From NCBI RefSeq assembly GCF_934754925.1, contig NZ_CAKVJA010000055.1, forward strand, positions 1 to 15,242: DNA of 15,242 nt, given 5' to 3'. A program made the position numbers and the translations under genes. The first letter of the stretch is position 1. Each line of letters begins with the position of its first letter. The DNA is from an uncultured Clostridium sp. (lineage in GTDB: Bacteria; Bacillota; Clostridia; Clostridiales; Clostridiaceae). This document shows positions 1-5,834 of this stretch, in pieces. Under the pieces are notes generated by a model. It saw only the letters and a list, made by a program, of their open reading frames with translations, had not been told where the DNA came from and searched no databases.

Positions 1-1
1 A

Positions 2-787
2 AATAACAAAGAATATGATTTCGATCTTGATGGTGAAAGTGATCAATTAACAATTATATCAACTGATTCAACCTACTCAATAAAAATTAAAAATTCTATT
101 GGTGAAATATTATTAAAAAGCAATGAATTTGATTACTCATTACTAGATATAGACTCTTCTTGCAATATAAATATTTCATACATAGATTTAGACCGAAATA
201 AAATTCCTGAACTAATTATTAGTGGTTTTAAAAATAATAAACCTACTTTTTATATATTTCAATGGAAAGATAATACCTTCCAAGAAATTCTTTTTTCTCA
301 AAATAATATTTTAGGTGTCTTAGATTATAATAATTCAAGAACACCAAAAATATATACAACTAATTCAAATACTGGTGATAAGGATACTAATGGATATATC
401 TTAAATGCTACTTCAATAAAAGATATTACATTTAGCAACCCAACAATTCCCTCATTAGATAATATTCAAACACTTATTAACCTTATTGAAGCTGATTATG
501 AAATAGATGATGCTCCAGATATATTTACTTCATATATTCCAAGTGAAGAACTAGGAATTCTATGGAACTTAGATAAATCTACCTATGGCTATTCTTTTCA
601 AAAAGGTTATTTCTACGATACATCATGGGATGACTTAGGAATAACAACCTCAATATATTGGATACTTTCATTTGAAAAAGTTAATTTTATTAACTCAAAT
701 ATAAAACCTAAAGAACTTAATATATATGTAAAAGCAGAACTTGAAGAATCAGGTGACTATAAAATATCCTCCATAATTAAAAACTAA
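2..787 (+). CDS. C-terminal part of a protein with VCBS/FG-GAP-like repeats (5' end outside window)
   Basis: An open frame runs from the window edge (codons starting at base 2) to TAA at 785-787, giving 261 residues with no start inside the window. Near the edge is DFDLDGESD, and near residues 60-70 is YIDLDRNKIPELIISG. Both resemble the Asp-rich calcium-binding loops of VCBS/FG-GAP repeats (pattern D-x-D-x-D/N-G-x-x-E-hydrophobic), which usually sit in extracytoplasmic Firmicute proteins. The rest is Asn/Ser/Ile-rich with scattered aromatic residues, consistent with beta structure. The signal peptide, if any, lies outside the window. The gene faces the minus-strand genes to its right and ends five bases before the hairpin at 792-812. 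That hairpin has no T run on this strand, so this gene's own termination is unclear. The specific function is not recognised; the repeat assignment is by motif only. Confidence 0.75.
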   Translation, partial: NNKEYDFDLDGESDQLTIISTDSTYSIKIKNSIGEILLKSNEFDYSLLDIDSSCNINISYIDLDRNKIPELIISGFKNNKPTFYIFQWKDNTFQEILFSQNNILGVLDYNNSRTPKIYTTNSNTGDKDTNGYILNATSIKDITFSNPTIPSLDNIQTLINLIEADYEIDDAPDIFTSYIPSEELGILWNLDKSTYGYSFQKGYFYDTSWDDLGITTSIYWILSFEKVNFINSNIKPKELNIYVKAELEESGDYKISSIIKN

Positions 788-915
788 TAAAAGGCCGCTA
801 AAAAAGCGGCCTAAAAGGGGGATGGGGGGGTTTAGCTTTAATGAAGATTTCTCTTCATTAGCTATAGGAGAATACTCTCCGGTACAGTAATAGTATTAAC
901 CATTTTCTCGATTTT
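780..915 (-). ncRNA. Candidate C-rich small RNA
   Basis: Read on the minus strand, the region after the stop of the 941-1432 gene contains, in order: a 5-bp hairpin GGAGA-GTAT-TCTCC (880-867); a 9-bp hairpin (860-839) closed by a GAAA (GNRA) loop and extended by AGC/GCT; an unpaired C7-AT-C5 run (830-817); and a GC-rich hairpin followed by a T-rich tract. The GNRA loop and the T tract occur only on the minus strand, which fixes the orientation. The C run would be complementary to Shine-Dalgarno-type GGGGG sequences. The 5' end near 915 is inferred from a TTGATG-N18-TAATAT element. The RNA could instead be a processed 3' UTR of the upstream gene. No family was recognised. Confidence 0.55.
781..812 (-). 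terminator. Rho-independent terminator of the candidate small RNA
   Basis: AGGCCGCT (792-799) pairs perfectly with AGCGGCCT (805-812) around a five-base loop. On the minus strand the stem is followed by TTTTATTAGTTTTT, a typical intrinsic terminator. On the plus strand the bases after the stem are AAAAGGGGG, so it is a poor terminator for the 2-787 gene. Confidence 0.7.
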
Positions 916-921
916 ATTCAT

Positions 922-951
922 ATATTACTGTTTAATAGTATTACTCATCAA
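922..951 (-). promoter_or_regulatory. Possible sigma-A promoter of the minus-strand small RNA
   Basis: On the minus strand TTGATG (951-946) and TAATAT (927-922) are separated by 18 bases, placing transcription start near 915. It overlaps the 3' end of the 941-1432 gene. The match is imperfect, and AT-rich DNA yields such elements by chance. Confidence 0.35.
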
Positions 952-1432
952 AAGCTCCATCATTATACATCAAAATAATTTTATCTATAAAAGCTCCTCT
1001 CTCTCCGTTTACAATACTTCTAATAGCCTTTAACATTTGCATATTTTCATCATTTCTATCAATCTTTTCATTGAATACACTATTATTAGCATTCTTACTT
1101 TCCTCTTCTTTATCATCCATATTCCTATTTACATCCATACTATTACCGCTTTGATTCATAGTACTTGCCATAGGATTCATATTTCCCATTAGATTTCCTA
1201 AATTTAAATTATTAAAATCAAACCCTTGTGTATTCATAGATTGTAACAAACTATTTATCTGATTCATATCTATATTTCCGAACATACTACTTAATAATTG
1301 ATTAGGATTTATTCCAAATGGTCCATTATTATATGTTTGTCTATTATTCATAGTATTATTTACATTACTTCTATTTTCACTTGCAACTTCACGCCTAGTA
1401 TCGCCTCTGCTCTTATGCTTACGCTTGGACAT
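941..1432 (-). CDS. Asn/Met-rich low-complexity protein, possibly spore-associated
   Basis: This gene encodes 163 residues with a clear GGAGG site nine bases before the ATG. The N-terminus is strongly basic (MSKRKHKSRGDTRRE). Residues about 25-100 are low-complexity, dominated by Asn, Met, Gln, Gly and Ser, with no membrane segment. Residues about 105-130 are acidic and Asn-rich. The last 30 residues (from MLKAIRSIVNGERG) form a predicted amphipathic helix resembling short C-terminal segments seen in small sporulation-related Firmicute proteins; that resemblance is my impression, not a search result. It shares its first six residues, MSKRKH, with the adjacent 1541-1831 product. It lies downstream of two Cys-rich genes on the same strand, separated by 108 bases that hold a hairpin. 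The function is unknown; a spore coat or exosporium role is an inference from neighbours and composition. Confidence 0.8.
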   Translation of the reverse strand: MSKRKHKSRGDTRREVASENRSNVNNTMNNRQTYNNGPFGINPNQLLSSMFGNIDMNQINSLLQSMNTQGFDFNNLNLGNLMGNMNPMASTMNQSGNSMDVNRNMDDKEEESKNANNSVFNEKIDRNDENMQMLKAIRSIVNGERGAFIDKIILMYNDGAFDE

Positions 1433-1462
1433 ATAGCTTCCTCCAATTAATTTCTTTACTCC

Positions 1463-1488
1463 ATTATATGTAATTAAATAATATATGT
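1463..1488 (-). promoter_or_regulatory. Possible sporulation (sigma-K/E-like) promoter of the 941-1432 gene
   Basis: On the minus strand AC (1488-1487) lies 16 bases before CATATAAT (1470-1463), about 30 bases upstream of the start codon. This resembles the sigma-K arrangement (AC, about 16 bases, CATAnnnTA), and the -10 also resembles sigma-E. It could equally be a sigma-A -10 (TATAAT) without a good -35. Confidence 0.25.
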
Positions 1489-1510
1489 TTATAAATTAAG
1501 ACATTTTTTT

Positions 1511-1530
1511 GGAGGGTCATAAGACCCTCC
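1511..1530 (-). terminator. Strong hairpin downstream of the 1541-1831 gene, atypical flanks
   Basis: GGAGGGTC (1511-1518) pairs perfectly with GACCCTCC (1523-1530) around a four-base loop, ten bases after the stop of the 1541-1831 gene. On the minus strand it is followed by seven A residues rather than T residues, so it is not a canonical intrinsic terminator in either direction. It may stabilise the 3' end or cause partial termination. The strand is assigned from its position only. Confidence 0.4.
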
Positions 1531-1540
1531 ATCCTCTTAA

Positions 1541-1831
1541 CTAGCAGCAACAGTTACTTTCACAGCAGCAATTGTTTCCTACATTATTATTATTTCCTCC
1601 AAATAGGCTACCATAGGATCCACCACATAGTAAGAATAATAAGATTATTAGATATGAGCAGTTGTTATTAAGAAGTCCTGAACCACAAGCAATTAGTAAG
1701 AATATAATTGGTGCTACACAATTGTTTAATCCACCAAATATATTTCCACAGCATCCAGAATTATTTGCTACAGCATTATTATTGCAGCAACAAGGCTCAC
1801 AACAACATTTATCGTGTTTTCTTTTTGACAT
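1541..1831 (-). CDS. Cysteine-rich small protein with CCC motifs, putative spore-surface protein
   Basis: This gene encodes 96 residues, 18 of them cysteine. After a basic MSKRKHDK start it has CCCEPCCC, then two short hydrophobic stretches (about residues 39-49 and 60-69) ending in Cys-Gly, Asn-rich linkers, and a C-terminal CCCESNCCC. The stretches, at about 10-11 residues, are too short for ordinary membrane-spanning helices. The site GGAAGGAGG sits seven bases before the ATG. The 1855-2277 gene ends 23 bases upstream, so the two are probably co-transcribed. Repeated CCC blocks are known in cysteine-rich clostridial exosporium proteins such as CdeC, where they serve cross-linking or metal binding. 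A similar role is inferred here, without demonstrated homology. The + strand frame across 1662-1853 is a shadow of this gene. Confidence 0.8.
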   Translation of the reverse strand: MSKRKHDKCCCEPCCCNNNAVANNSGCCGNIFGGLNNCVAPIIFLLIACGSGLLNNNCSYLIILLFLLCGGSYGSLFGGNNNNVGNNCCCESNCCC

Positions 1832-1854
1832 AACTATTCCTCCTTCCTACTAAA

Positions 1855-2277
1855 TTACATTTGATTAGCATAAGGTGCTACATTATTTCCTGCATTACCG
1901 CATCCGCCGAATCCACCGCATCCGCCGAATCCGCCACATCCGAAGCTACCATTACATAAGAATAGGATAACTAGTAAGAATAAATATCCTCCACCACAGT
2001 TGCCTAATCCGCCAAAGAAACCATTATTTCCATAGTTTCCAGAATTTCCGCAACAACAGTTGTTATTTGTGTTACAGCAGCATCCTGTGTTTCCAGCATA
2101 TCCACCATTTCCACCTTGTCCAGCATAGAATAAAATTAATAATATCCAGATCCAGCTTCCAAAACCGCATCCAAAATTACCATTACCTCCAAAGCCATTA
2201 CAGCCTTGATCTATTGGAGGATAGCTTGGACATTCAATGTCATTTAATTCATCAATCATATCATGCATACTAGGCAT
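1855..2277 (-). CDS. Gly/Cys/Asn-rich small protein, putative spore-surface protein
   Basis: This gene encodes 140 residues behind the site TTAGGAGGAA. Residues 1-24 are ordinary and acidic (MHDMIDELNDIE). The remainder is Gly/Asn/Cys/Phe-rich with 14 cysteines, including CCCNTNNNCCC (66-76) and GGCGGFGGCG near the C-terminus. Two short hydrophobic stretches occur at about 41-51 (WIWILLILF) and 98-108 (YLFLLVILFLC). The plan of short hydrophobic blocks, triple-cysteine clusters and Asn/Gly linkers matches the downstream 96-residue protein, so they look like paralogues or partners. Small Gly-rich hydrophobic proteins (YjcZ type) and Cys-rich exosporium proteins of spore formers are the closest known analogues. 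It is the first gene of the minus-strand group that follows the engB terminator. Confidence 0.8.
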   Translation of the reverse strand: MPSMHDMIDELNDIECPSYPPIDQGCNGFGGNGNFGCGFGSWIWILLILFYAGQGGNGGYAGNTGCCCNTNNNCCCGNSGNYGNNGFFGGLGNCGGGYLFLLVILFLCNGSFGCGGFGGCGGFGGCGNAGNNVAPYANQM

Positions 2278-2397
2278 ATTAACATTCCTCCTAAGGATTT
2301 GATTTTTTTTGTTTTTATACTATATACTATTCTTCTCAATATTATTTGACACTATTTTTATCTTTATACTGATATTTTCTCTTAAAATTTATTAGTT

Positions 2398-2421
2398 TTA
2401 ATCTGCATGTCTCCCTAACAT
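2398..2421 (-). CDS. Possible seven-codon leader ORF behind a strong ribosome-binding site
   Basis: On the minus strand AAGGAGGGG is followed at good spacing by ATG and six further codons (peptide MLGRHAD), then TAA. The mini-ORF starts 144 bases upstream of the 1855-2277 gene, between the engB terminator and that gene. The ribosome site is among the best in the window, which is odd for a random intergenic stretch. It could be a leader peptide, a real micro-peptide or coincidence. Apart from this, 2278-2481 holds AT-rich DNA in which I found no convincing promoter. Confidence 0.25.
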   Translation of the reverse strand: MLGRHAD

Positions 2422-2473
2422 TTTCCCCTCCTTATTAATTATTCTAAACTACTATTAAATGTGATAAATATCA

Positions 2474-2513
2474 TCAAAAATAAAATAGCTACCCATATCT
2501 GGGTAGCTATTTT
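2474..2513 (-). terminator. Terminator of the lonA-engB operon
   Basis: AAAATAGCTACCCA (2482-2495) pairs perfectly with TGGGTAGCTATTTT (2500-2513) around a four-base loop, immediately after the engB stop codon. On the minus strand it is followed by TTTTATTTTTGATG. A-rich and T-rich flanks on both sides may let it work in both directions. Confidence 0.9.
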
Positions 2514-2514
2514 A

Positions 2515-3114
2515 CTACAATTGAGCTTCTTCTGACAAATCTTCAAATATATTATTTATTAATTCATCTTTTCCTTTTTTATTTAAAGATGAGAAGAAAT
2601 AAAATTTATCAGTACTTCCTAGCCCTAATGTTTCTTTTATCAATTTTCTACTCTTAGCAAGCTCATTATTAGAAAGCTTATCACTCTTAGTTGCAATAAC
2701 TATACAATCATAATCAAAATGCTTTATCCATTCATACATCATAATATCATCTGCTGTAGGCTTATGTCTTGAATCAACTAATAGTATAACTCTTTTTAAC
2801 TCTTCCCTATCAGTCAGATACATTTCTATAGTTTTGCCCCAACTTTCCTTTTCTTTTTTAGATACCTTAGCATATCCATATCCCGGTAAATCTACTAAGT
2901 AAAAATCATCATTTATTAAGAAAAAGTTTATAAGTCTTGTCTTACCAGGTGTTTGAGATACCTTAGCAAGCTTTCTTCTGTTTGTTAAAGCGTTTATTAT
3001 AGAACTCTTACCTACATTAGATCTTCCAACAAAGGCAATTTCATTTCTACCGTCAATTGGATATTGTTCTCTTTTAACAGCAGATATAATAAACTCAGAT
3101 TTTTTAATTATCAC
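2515..3114 (-). CDS. engB: Ribosome biogenesis GTP-binding protein EngB/YsxC/YihA
   Basis: This is a TRAFAC-class GTPase needed for assembly of the 50S ribosomal subunit. Numbered from the GTG start at 3114, the motifs are: G1 GRSNVGKSS (30-38), the G2 region SQTPGKT (53-59), G3 DLPGYG (75-80), G4 TKSD (142-145) and G5 FFSS near 173. The length of 199 residues fits the family (about 195). The frame stays open to a TTG at 3123, but GGAG (3127-3124) touches that TTG directly, while it lies nine bases before the GTG at 3114. Starting there also puts KSE at residues 5-7, as I recall for Bacillus YsxC. The gene overlaps the lonA 3' end by 11 bases, implying translational coupling and co-expression. 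The terminator follows directly. Confidence 0.96.
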   Translation of the reverse strand: MIIKKSEFIISAVKREQYPIDGRNEIAFVGRSNVGKSSIINALTNRRKLAKVSQTPGKTRLINFFLINDDFYLVDLPGYGYAKVSKKEKESWGKTIEMYLTDREELKRVILLVDSRHKPTADDIMMYEWIKHFDYDCIVIATKSDKLSNNELAKSRKLIKETLGLGSTDKFYFFSSLNKKGKDELINNIFEDLSEEAQL

Positions 3115-5434
3115 TTTTATCAACTCCGATTAATGCATTTTTTAATACCTCTTCAACATTATCAGCAAATATTAAATTTAACTTACCTTTAATAGATGAC
3201 GGTATTTCATCTACATTCTTTTTATTTTCTTTTGGTAAAATTATAGTATCGATTCCTATTCTATGGGCAGCTAAACACTTTTCTTTGACCCCTCCTATAG
3301 CTAATACTCTTCCTGTTAAAGTAACTTCTCCAGTCATAGCTATATTTCCTTTTACCTGTTTCTTAGATAAAGCAGATACTAATGCAGTAACTAATGTTAC
3401 CCCTGCAGAAGGACCATCCTTTGGAACTGCTCCCTCTGGTACATGAATATGAATATCATTTTTCTTATAGAAATCAGAGGCTATTCCGTATTTATCGGCA
3501 TTAGCTCTTACATAACTATAAGCAGCCTTAGCTGATTCTTGCATTACTGAACCTAATTGACCTGTTAATTCAAGTTTACCATTTCCCTTCATAACAGCTA
3601 CTTCAACCGGTAATGTATCTCCACCATATGCTGTCCAAGCAAGACCAGTAACAACTCCAACCTTATCTTTTTTCTCTTCATTTTCAAATTCAAATACAAC
3701 AGGGCCTAGATATTTTTCTAGTTTGCTTGAGGAAACTGTTAAACTTTTCTTTTTACTCTTAATTAATTCAGTAATTGCTTTTCTAATTACTTTATTAATT
3801 TGTCTTTCTAAAGATCTAACACCTGATTCTCTAGTATACCCATTTACTATTTCTTTTATAGTATTATCTGAAATTTTTATTGTTTTTTCATCAATACCAT
3901 ACTCTTCCATAGCTCTTTTAATTAAGTGATTTTTAGCAATATGGAACTTCTCATCATAAGTATATCCTGAAACTTGAATTATTTCCATTCTGTCAAGCAA
4001 AGCTCTAGGAATAGTATCTAGCGAATTTGCTGTAGTAATGAAAAGAATATTAGATAAATCAACTGGAACTTCCATATAGGCATCTCTGAATGTTTTATTT
4101 TGATTTTGATCTAAAACTTCTAACAAAGCATCTGCTGGATTACCTTTATAGTCTGCACTTAACTTATCAATTTCATCTAATAAAATTAATGGATTATTTA
4201 CTTTAGCTTCTTTTAAAGCATAAATTAATCTTCCTGGCATTGCACCAATATAAGTTCTTCTATGCCCTCTTATTTCAGCTTCATCTCGAATTCCACCTAA
4301 AGAAATCCTTACAAATTTTTTATTTAAAGATTTAGCTACTGATTTAGCTATAGAGCTCTTACCTACTCCTGGAGGCCCAACTAAGCATAAAATAGGTCCC
4401 TTTAAAGACTTAGTATATTGCTTTACTGCTAAGTACTCTAAAATTCTTTCTTTAACTTCTTCTAACCCATAATGTTCTTCATCAAGTATCTTTGAAGCTT
4501 TTTCTATATCAAAAGAATCTTTAGTAGCTTTATTCCAAGGCAGTGCAACTATCCAATCCAAATAACTTCTAATGTTATTTCCATCACTTGAATTAGATGA
4601 TTTTAATCTTGCTAATTCGTATTCTGCTTTTTCCTTAACTTCTTTTGGCATTTTAAGCTTCTTTAGTTGTTCATTATACTTATTGAATTCTCTCTTTTCT
4701 TCATCTTCTCCAAGCTCTTCTTGAATAGCTTTAATTTGTTCTCTTAGGAAATATTCCTTATTACTTTTATCAATCTTACTTTTTACTTTGTTACCTATTT
4801 CTTTTTCTATTTCGACTATTTGTATTTCTTCATCAATAAAAACAAGTAGTTTTTCTATTCTTTCATGTACATTAATAGTTTCTAATATTAACTGTTTTTT
4901 TTCATCCTCTAATTGTATATATGCAGCAATTAAATCTGTAACTTTTCCTAAGTTTTTCTCCTGTTCCATCATTTGAAGGACTTTACTATCATCACCTTCT
5001 GTTGCATGTATATATGCTGCAAATGCTTTACCAAGTTGATTTCTAAATGCTAAATCCTCATTACTTTCAACACTTTTTTCAGCTTCTGATATTTTTTCAA
5101 CAACACCTCTTAAGTGATTATCTTTTTCTTCAAATTCTACTAAGGTTGCTCTCTCTATACCTTCAACTAATACTCTTGTAGTTCCTTTTGGAAGTTTAAG
5201 TATTTGTTTTATTTTGCATATAGTTCCTATTGAGTACATGTCCTCTTTTTCAGTTGGCAATTCAACTTCCGGATCTTTTTGCGTAACTAAAAATATTTTA
5301 CCCTCTTGTAACATTGCTTCTTCAAGTGAAGCAATAGACTTTTCTCTACCAATATCAAAATGTATAATCATATTGGGAAAAATAGTAATACCCCTAAGAG
5401 GAATTAACGGTAATAAAATTGAATCTGTATTCAT
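3104..5434 (-). CDS. lon: ATP-dependent protease LonA
   Basis: This is a cytosolic hexameric AAA+ serine protease that degrades misfolded and specific regulatory proteins. At 776 residues it is standard length. The N-terminal substrate-binding LON domain covers about 7-205 (starts LPLIPLRGITIFP), followed by a coiled coil at about 205-280. In the AAA+ module, Walker A is GPPGVGKSS (353-361), Walker B is LILLDEID (D420, E421), sensor 1 is N470 and the arginine finger is R482. The C-terminal protease domain carries the catalytic dyad S676 (PKDGPSAG) and K719 (GGVKEK), spaced 43 residues apart as in E. coli Lon (679/722). The start is set by GGAGGGGG upstream of ATG. It is transcribed from its own promoter (5484-5512) with engB. 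No CIRCE or CtsR operator was seen upstream. Confidence 0.98.
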   Translation of the reverse strand: MNTDSILLPLIPLRGITIFPNMIIHFDIGREKSIASLEEAMLQEGKIFLVTQKDPEVELPTEKEDMYSIGTICKIKQILKLPKGTTRVLVEGIERATLVEFEEKDNHLRGVVEKISEAEKSVESNEDLAFRNQLGKAFAAYIHATEGDDSKVLQMMEQEKNLGKVTDLIAAYIQLEDEKKQLILETINVHERIEKLLVFIDEEIQIVEIEKEIGNKVKSKIDKSNKEYFLREQIKAIQEELGEDEEKREFNKYNEQLKKLKMPKEVKEKAEYELARLKSSNSSDGNNIRSYLDWIVALPWNKATKDSFDIEKASKILDEEHYGLEEVKERILEYLAVKQYTKSLKGPILCLVGPPGVGKSSIAKSVAKSLNKKFVRISLGGIRDEAEIRGHRRTYIGAMPGRLIYALKEAKVNNPLILLDEIDKLSADYKGNPADALLEVLDQNQNKTFRDAYMEVPVDLSNILFITTANSLDTIPRALLDRMEIIQVSGYTYDEKFHIAKNHLIKRAMEEYGIDEKTIKISDNTIKEIVNGYTRESGVRSLERQINKVIRKAITELIKSKKKSLTVSSSKLEKYLGPVVFEFENEEKKDKVGVVTGLAWTAYGGDTLPVEVAVMKGNGKLELTGQLGSVMQESAKAAYSYVRANADKYGIASDFYKKNDIHIHVPEGAVPKDGPSAGVTLVTALVSALSKKQVKGNIAMTGEVTLTGRVLAIGGVKEKCLAAHRIGIDTIILPKENKKNVDEIPSSIKGKLNLIFADNVEEVLKNALIGVDKSDN

Positions 5435-5483
5435 TTTCCCCCTCCATTCTAAATATCATCTTATTAATACATTTAACTTTTCT

Positions 5484-5512
5484 ATTATACACATAAATAT
5501 TATTTTTTTCAA
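5484..5512 (-). promoter_or_regulatory. Sigma-A promoter of lonA-engB
   Basis: On the minus strand TTGAAA (5512-5507) and TATAAT (5489-5484) are separated by exactly 17 bases, about 50 bases before the lonA start codon. The -10 is a perfect consensus, and the -35 has one mismatch. Confidence 0.8.
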
Positions 5513-5542
5513 CTTTATCCGCAAACTGACTAAATTGCACAC

Positions 5543-5627
5543 TATCACATTAATTCCGTGATACCGAAAATTAATGATATTACCTCCAGTAAGTCATATA
5601 ATTTCTTATAGTTATATCATTAATTTT
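5543..5627. repeat. Three mutually complementary arms in the lonA-lonB intergenic region
   Basis: Arm A holds CATTAATT (5548-5555), arm B is AAAATTAATGATAT (5567-5580) and arm C is ATATCATTAATTTT (5614-5627). B pairs perfectly with C over 14 bases, and also with A over 8 bases (AATTAATG, 5569-5576), so A-B and B-C are mutually exclusive stems. The 33-base B-C loop holds a smaller hairpin, TATAA-TTTC-TTATA (5597-5610). On the minus strand it also carries TGGAGGTA, a Shine-Dalgarno-like sequence. It lies upstream of the lonA promoter, so it is not in the lonA leader unless a further promoter exists. No gene is visible in 5435-5834. Confidence 0.5.
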
Positions 5628-5682
5628 TTCTATGACTAGCTTTAAAACTAAAAGTTACAATTTATCTGCATAACATCTTAAA

Positions 5683-5726
5683 AGTTAACGACTTGTCATA
5701 CAAATTTGTAGCAAGAGTCATTAACT
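5683..5726. repeat. 44-bp imperfect palindrome centred on TACAAATTTGTA
   Basis: AGTTAACGACTTG (5683-5695) is mirrored by CAAGAGTCATTAACT (5712-5726) with one mismatch and a two-base offset. Its centre is the perfect 12-base palindrome TACAAATTTGTA (5699-5710). It could be a protein-binding dyad or an RNA stem-loop; it lies between the lonB terminator and the lonA promoter. Confidence 0.4.
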
Positions 5727-5755
5727 ATAAGGTGTGGGAAATAAGCAATGTAGTG

Positions 5756-5804
5756 AAGAGAAAAAATGAAATATTAATTTGGAGGGAAGTAATATTTCAT
5801 TTTT
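5756..5804 (-). terminator. Terminator of lonB (AT-rich)
   Basis: AAAAATGAAATATTA (5762-5776) pairs perfectly over 15 bases with TAATATTTCATTTTT (5790-5804), 30 bases after the lonB stop. On the minus strand a T6 run ends the stem. The stem has only two G:C pairs, and the 13-base loop is large, so it may be weak. Confidence 0.6.
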
Positions 5805-5834
5805 CGTTCTCACTATGTGCGCAATATTATTTAA

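Noticed and set aside
1662..2273. Plus-strand frames at 1662-1853 and 2067-2273
   Set aside because: They are shadows of the Cys/Gly-rich minus-strand genes, whose low-complexity codons keep the other strand open, and they lack good ribosome sites.
5214..5561. Plus-strand frame at 5214-5561
   Set aside because: It lies opposite the start of lonA and runs over its promoter. It has no ribosome site, and its composition is that of an antisense shadow.
5463..5583. Minus-strand frame of about 40 codons after TGGAGGTA near 5590
   Set aside because: It would need an ATT start and runs through the lonA promoter with no protein-like composition.
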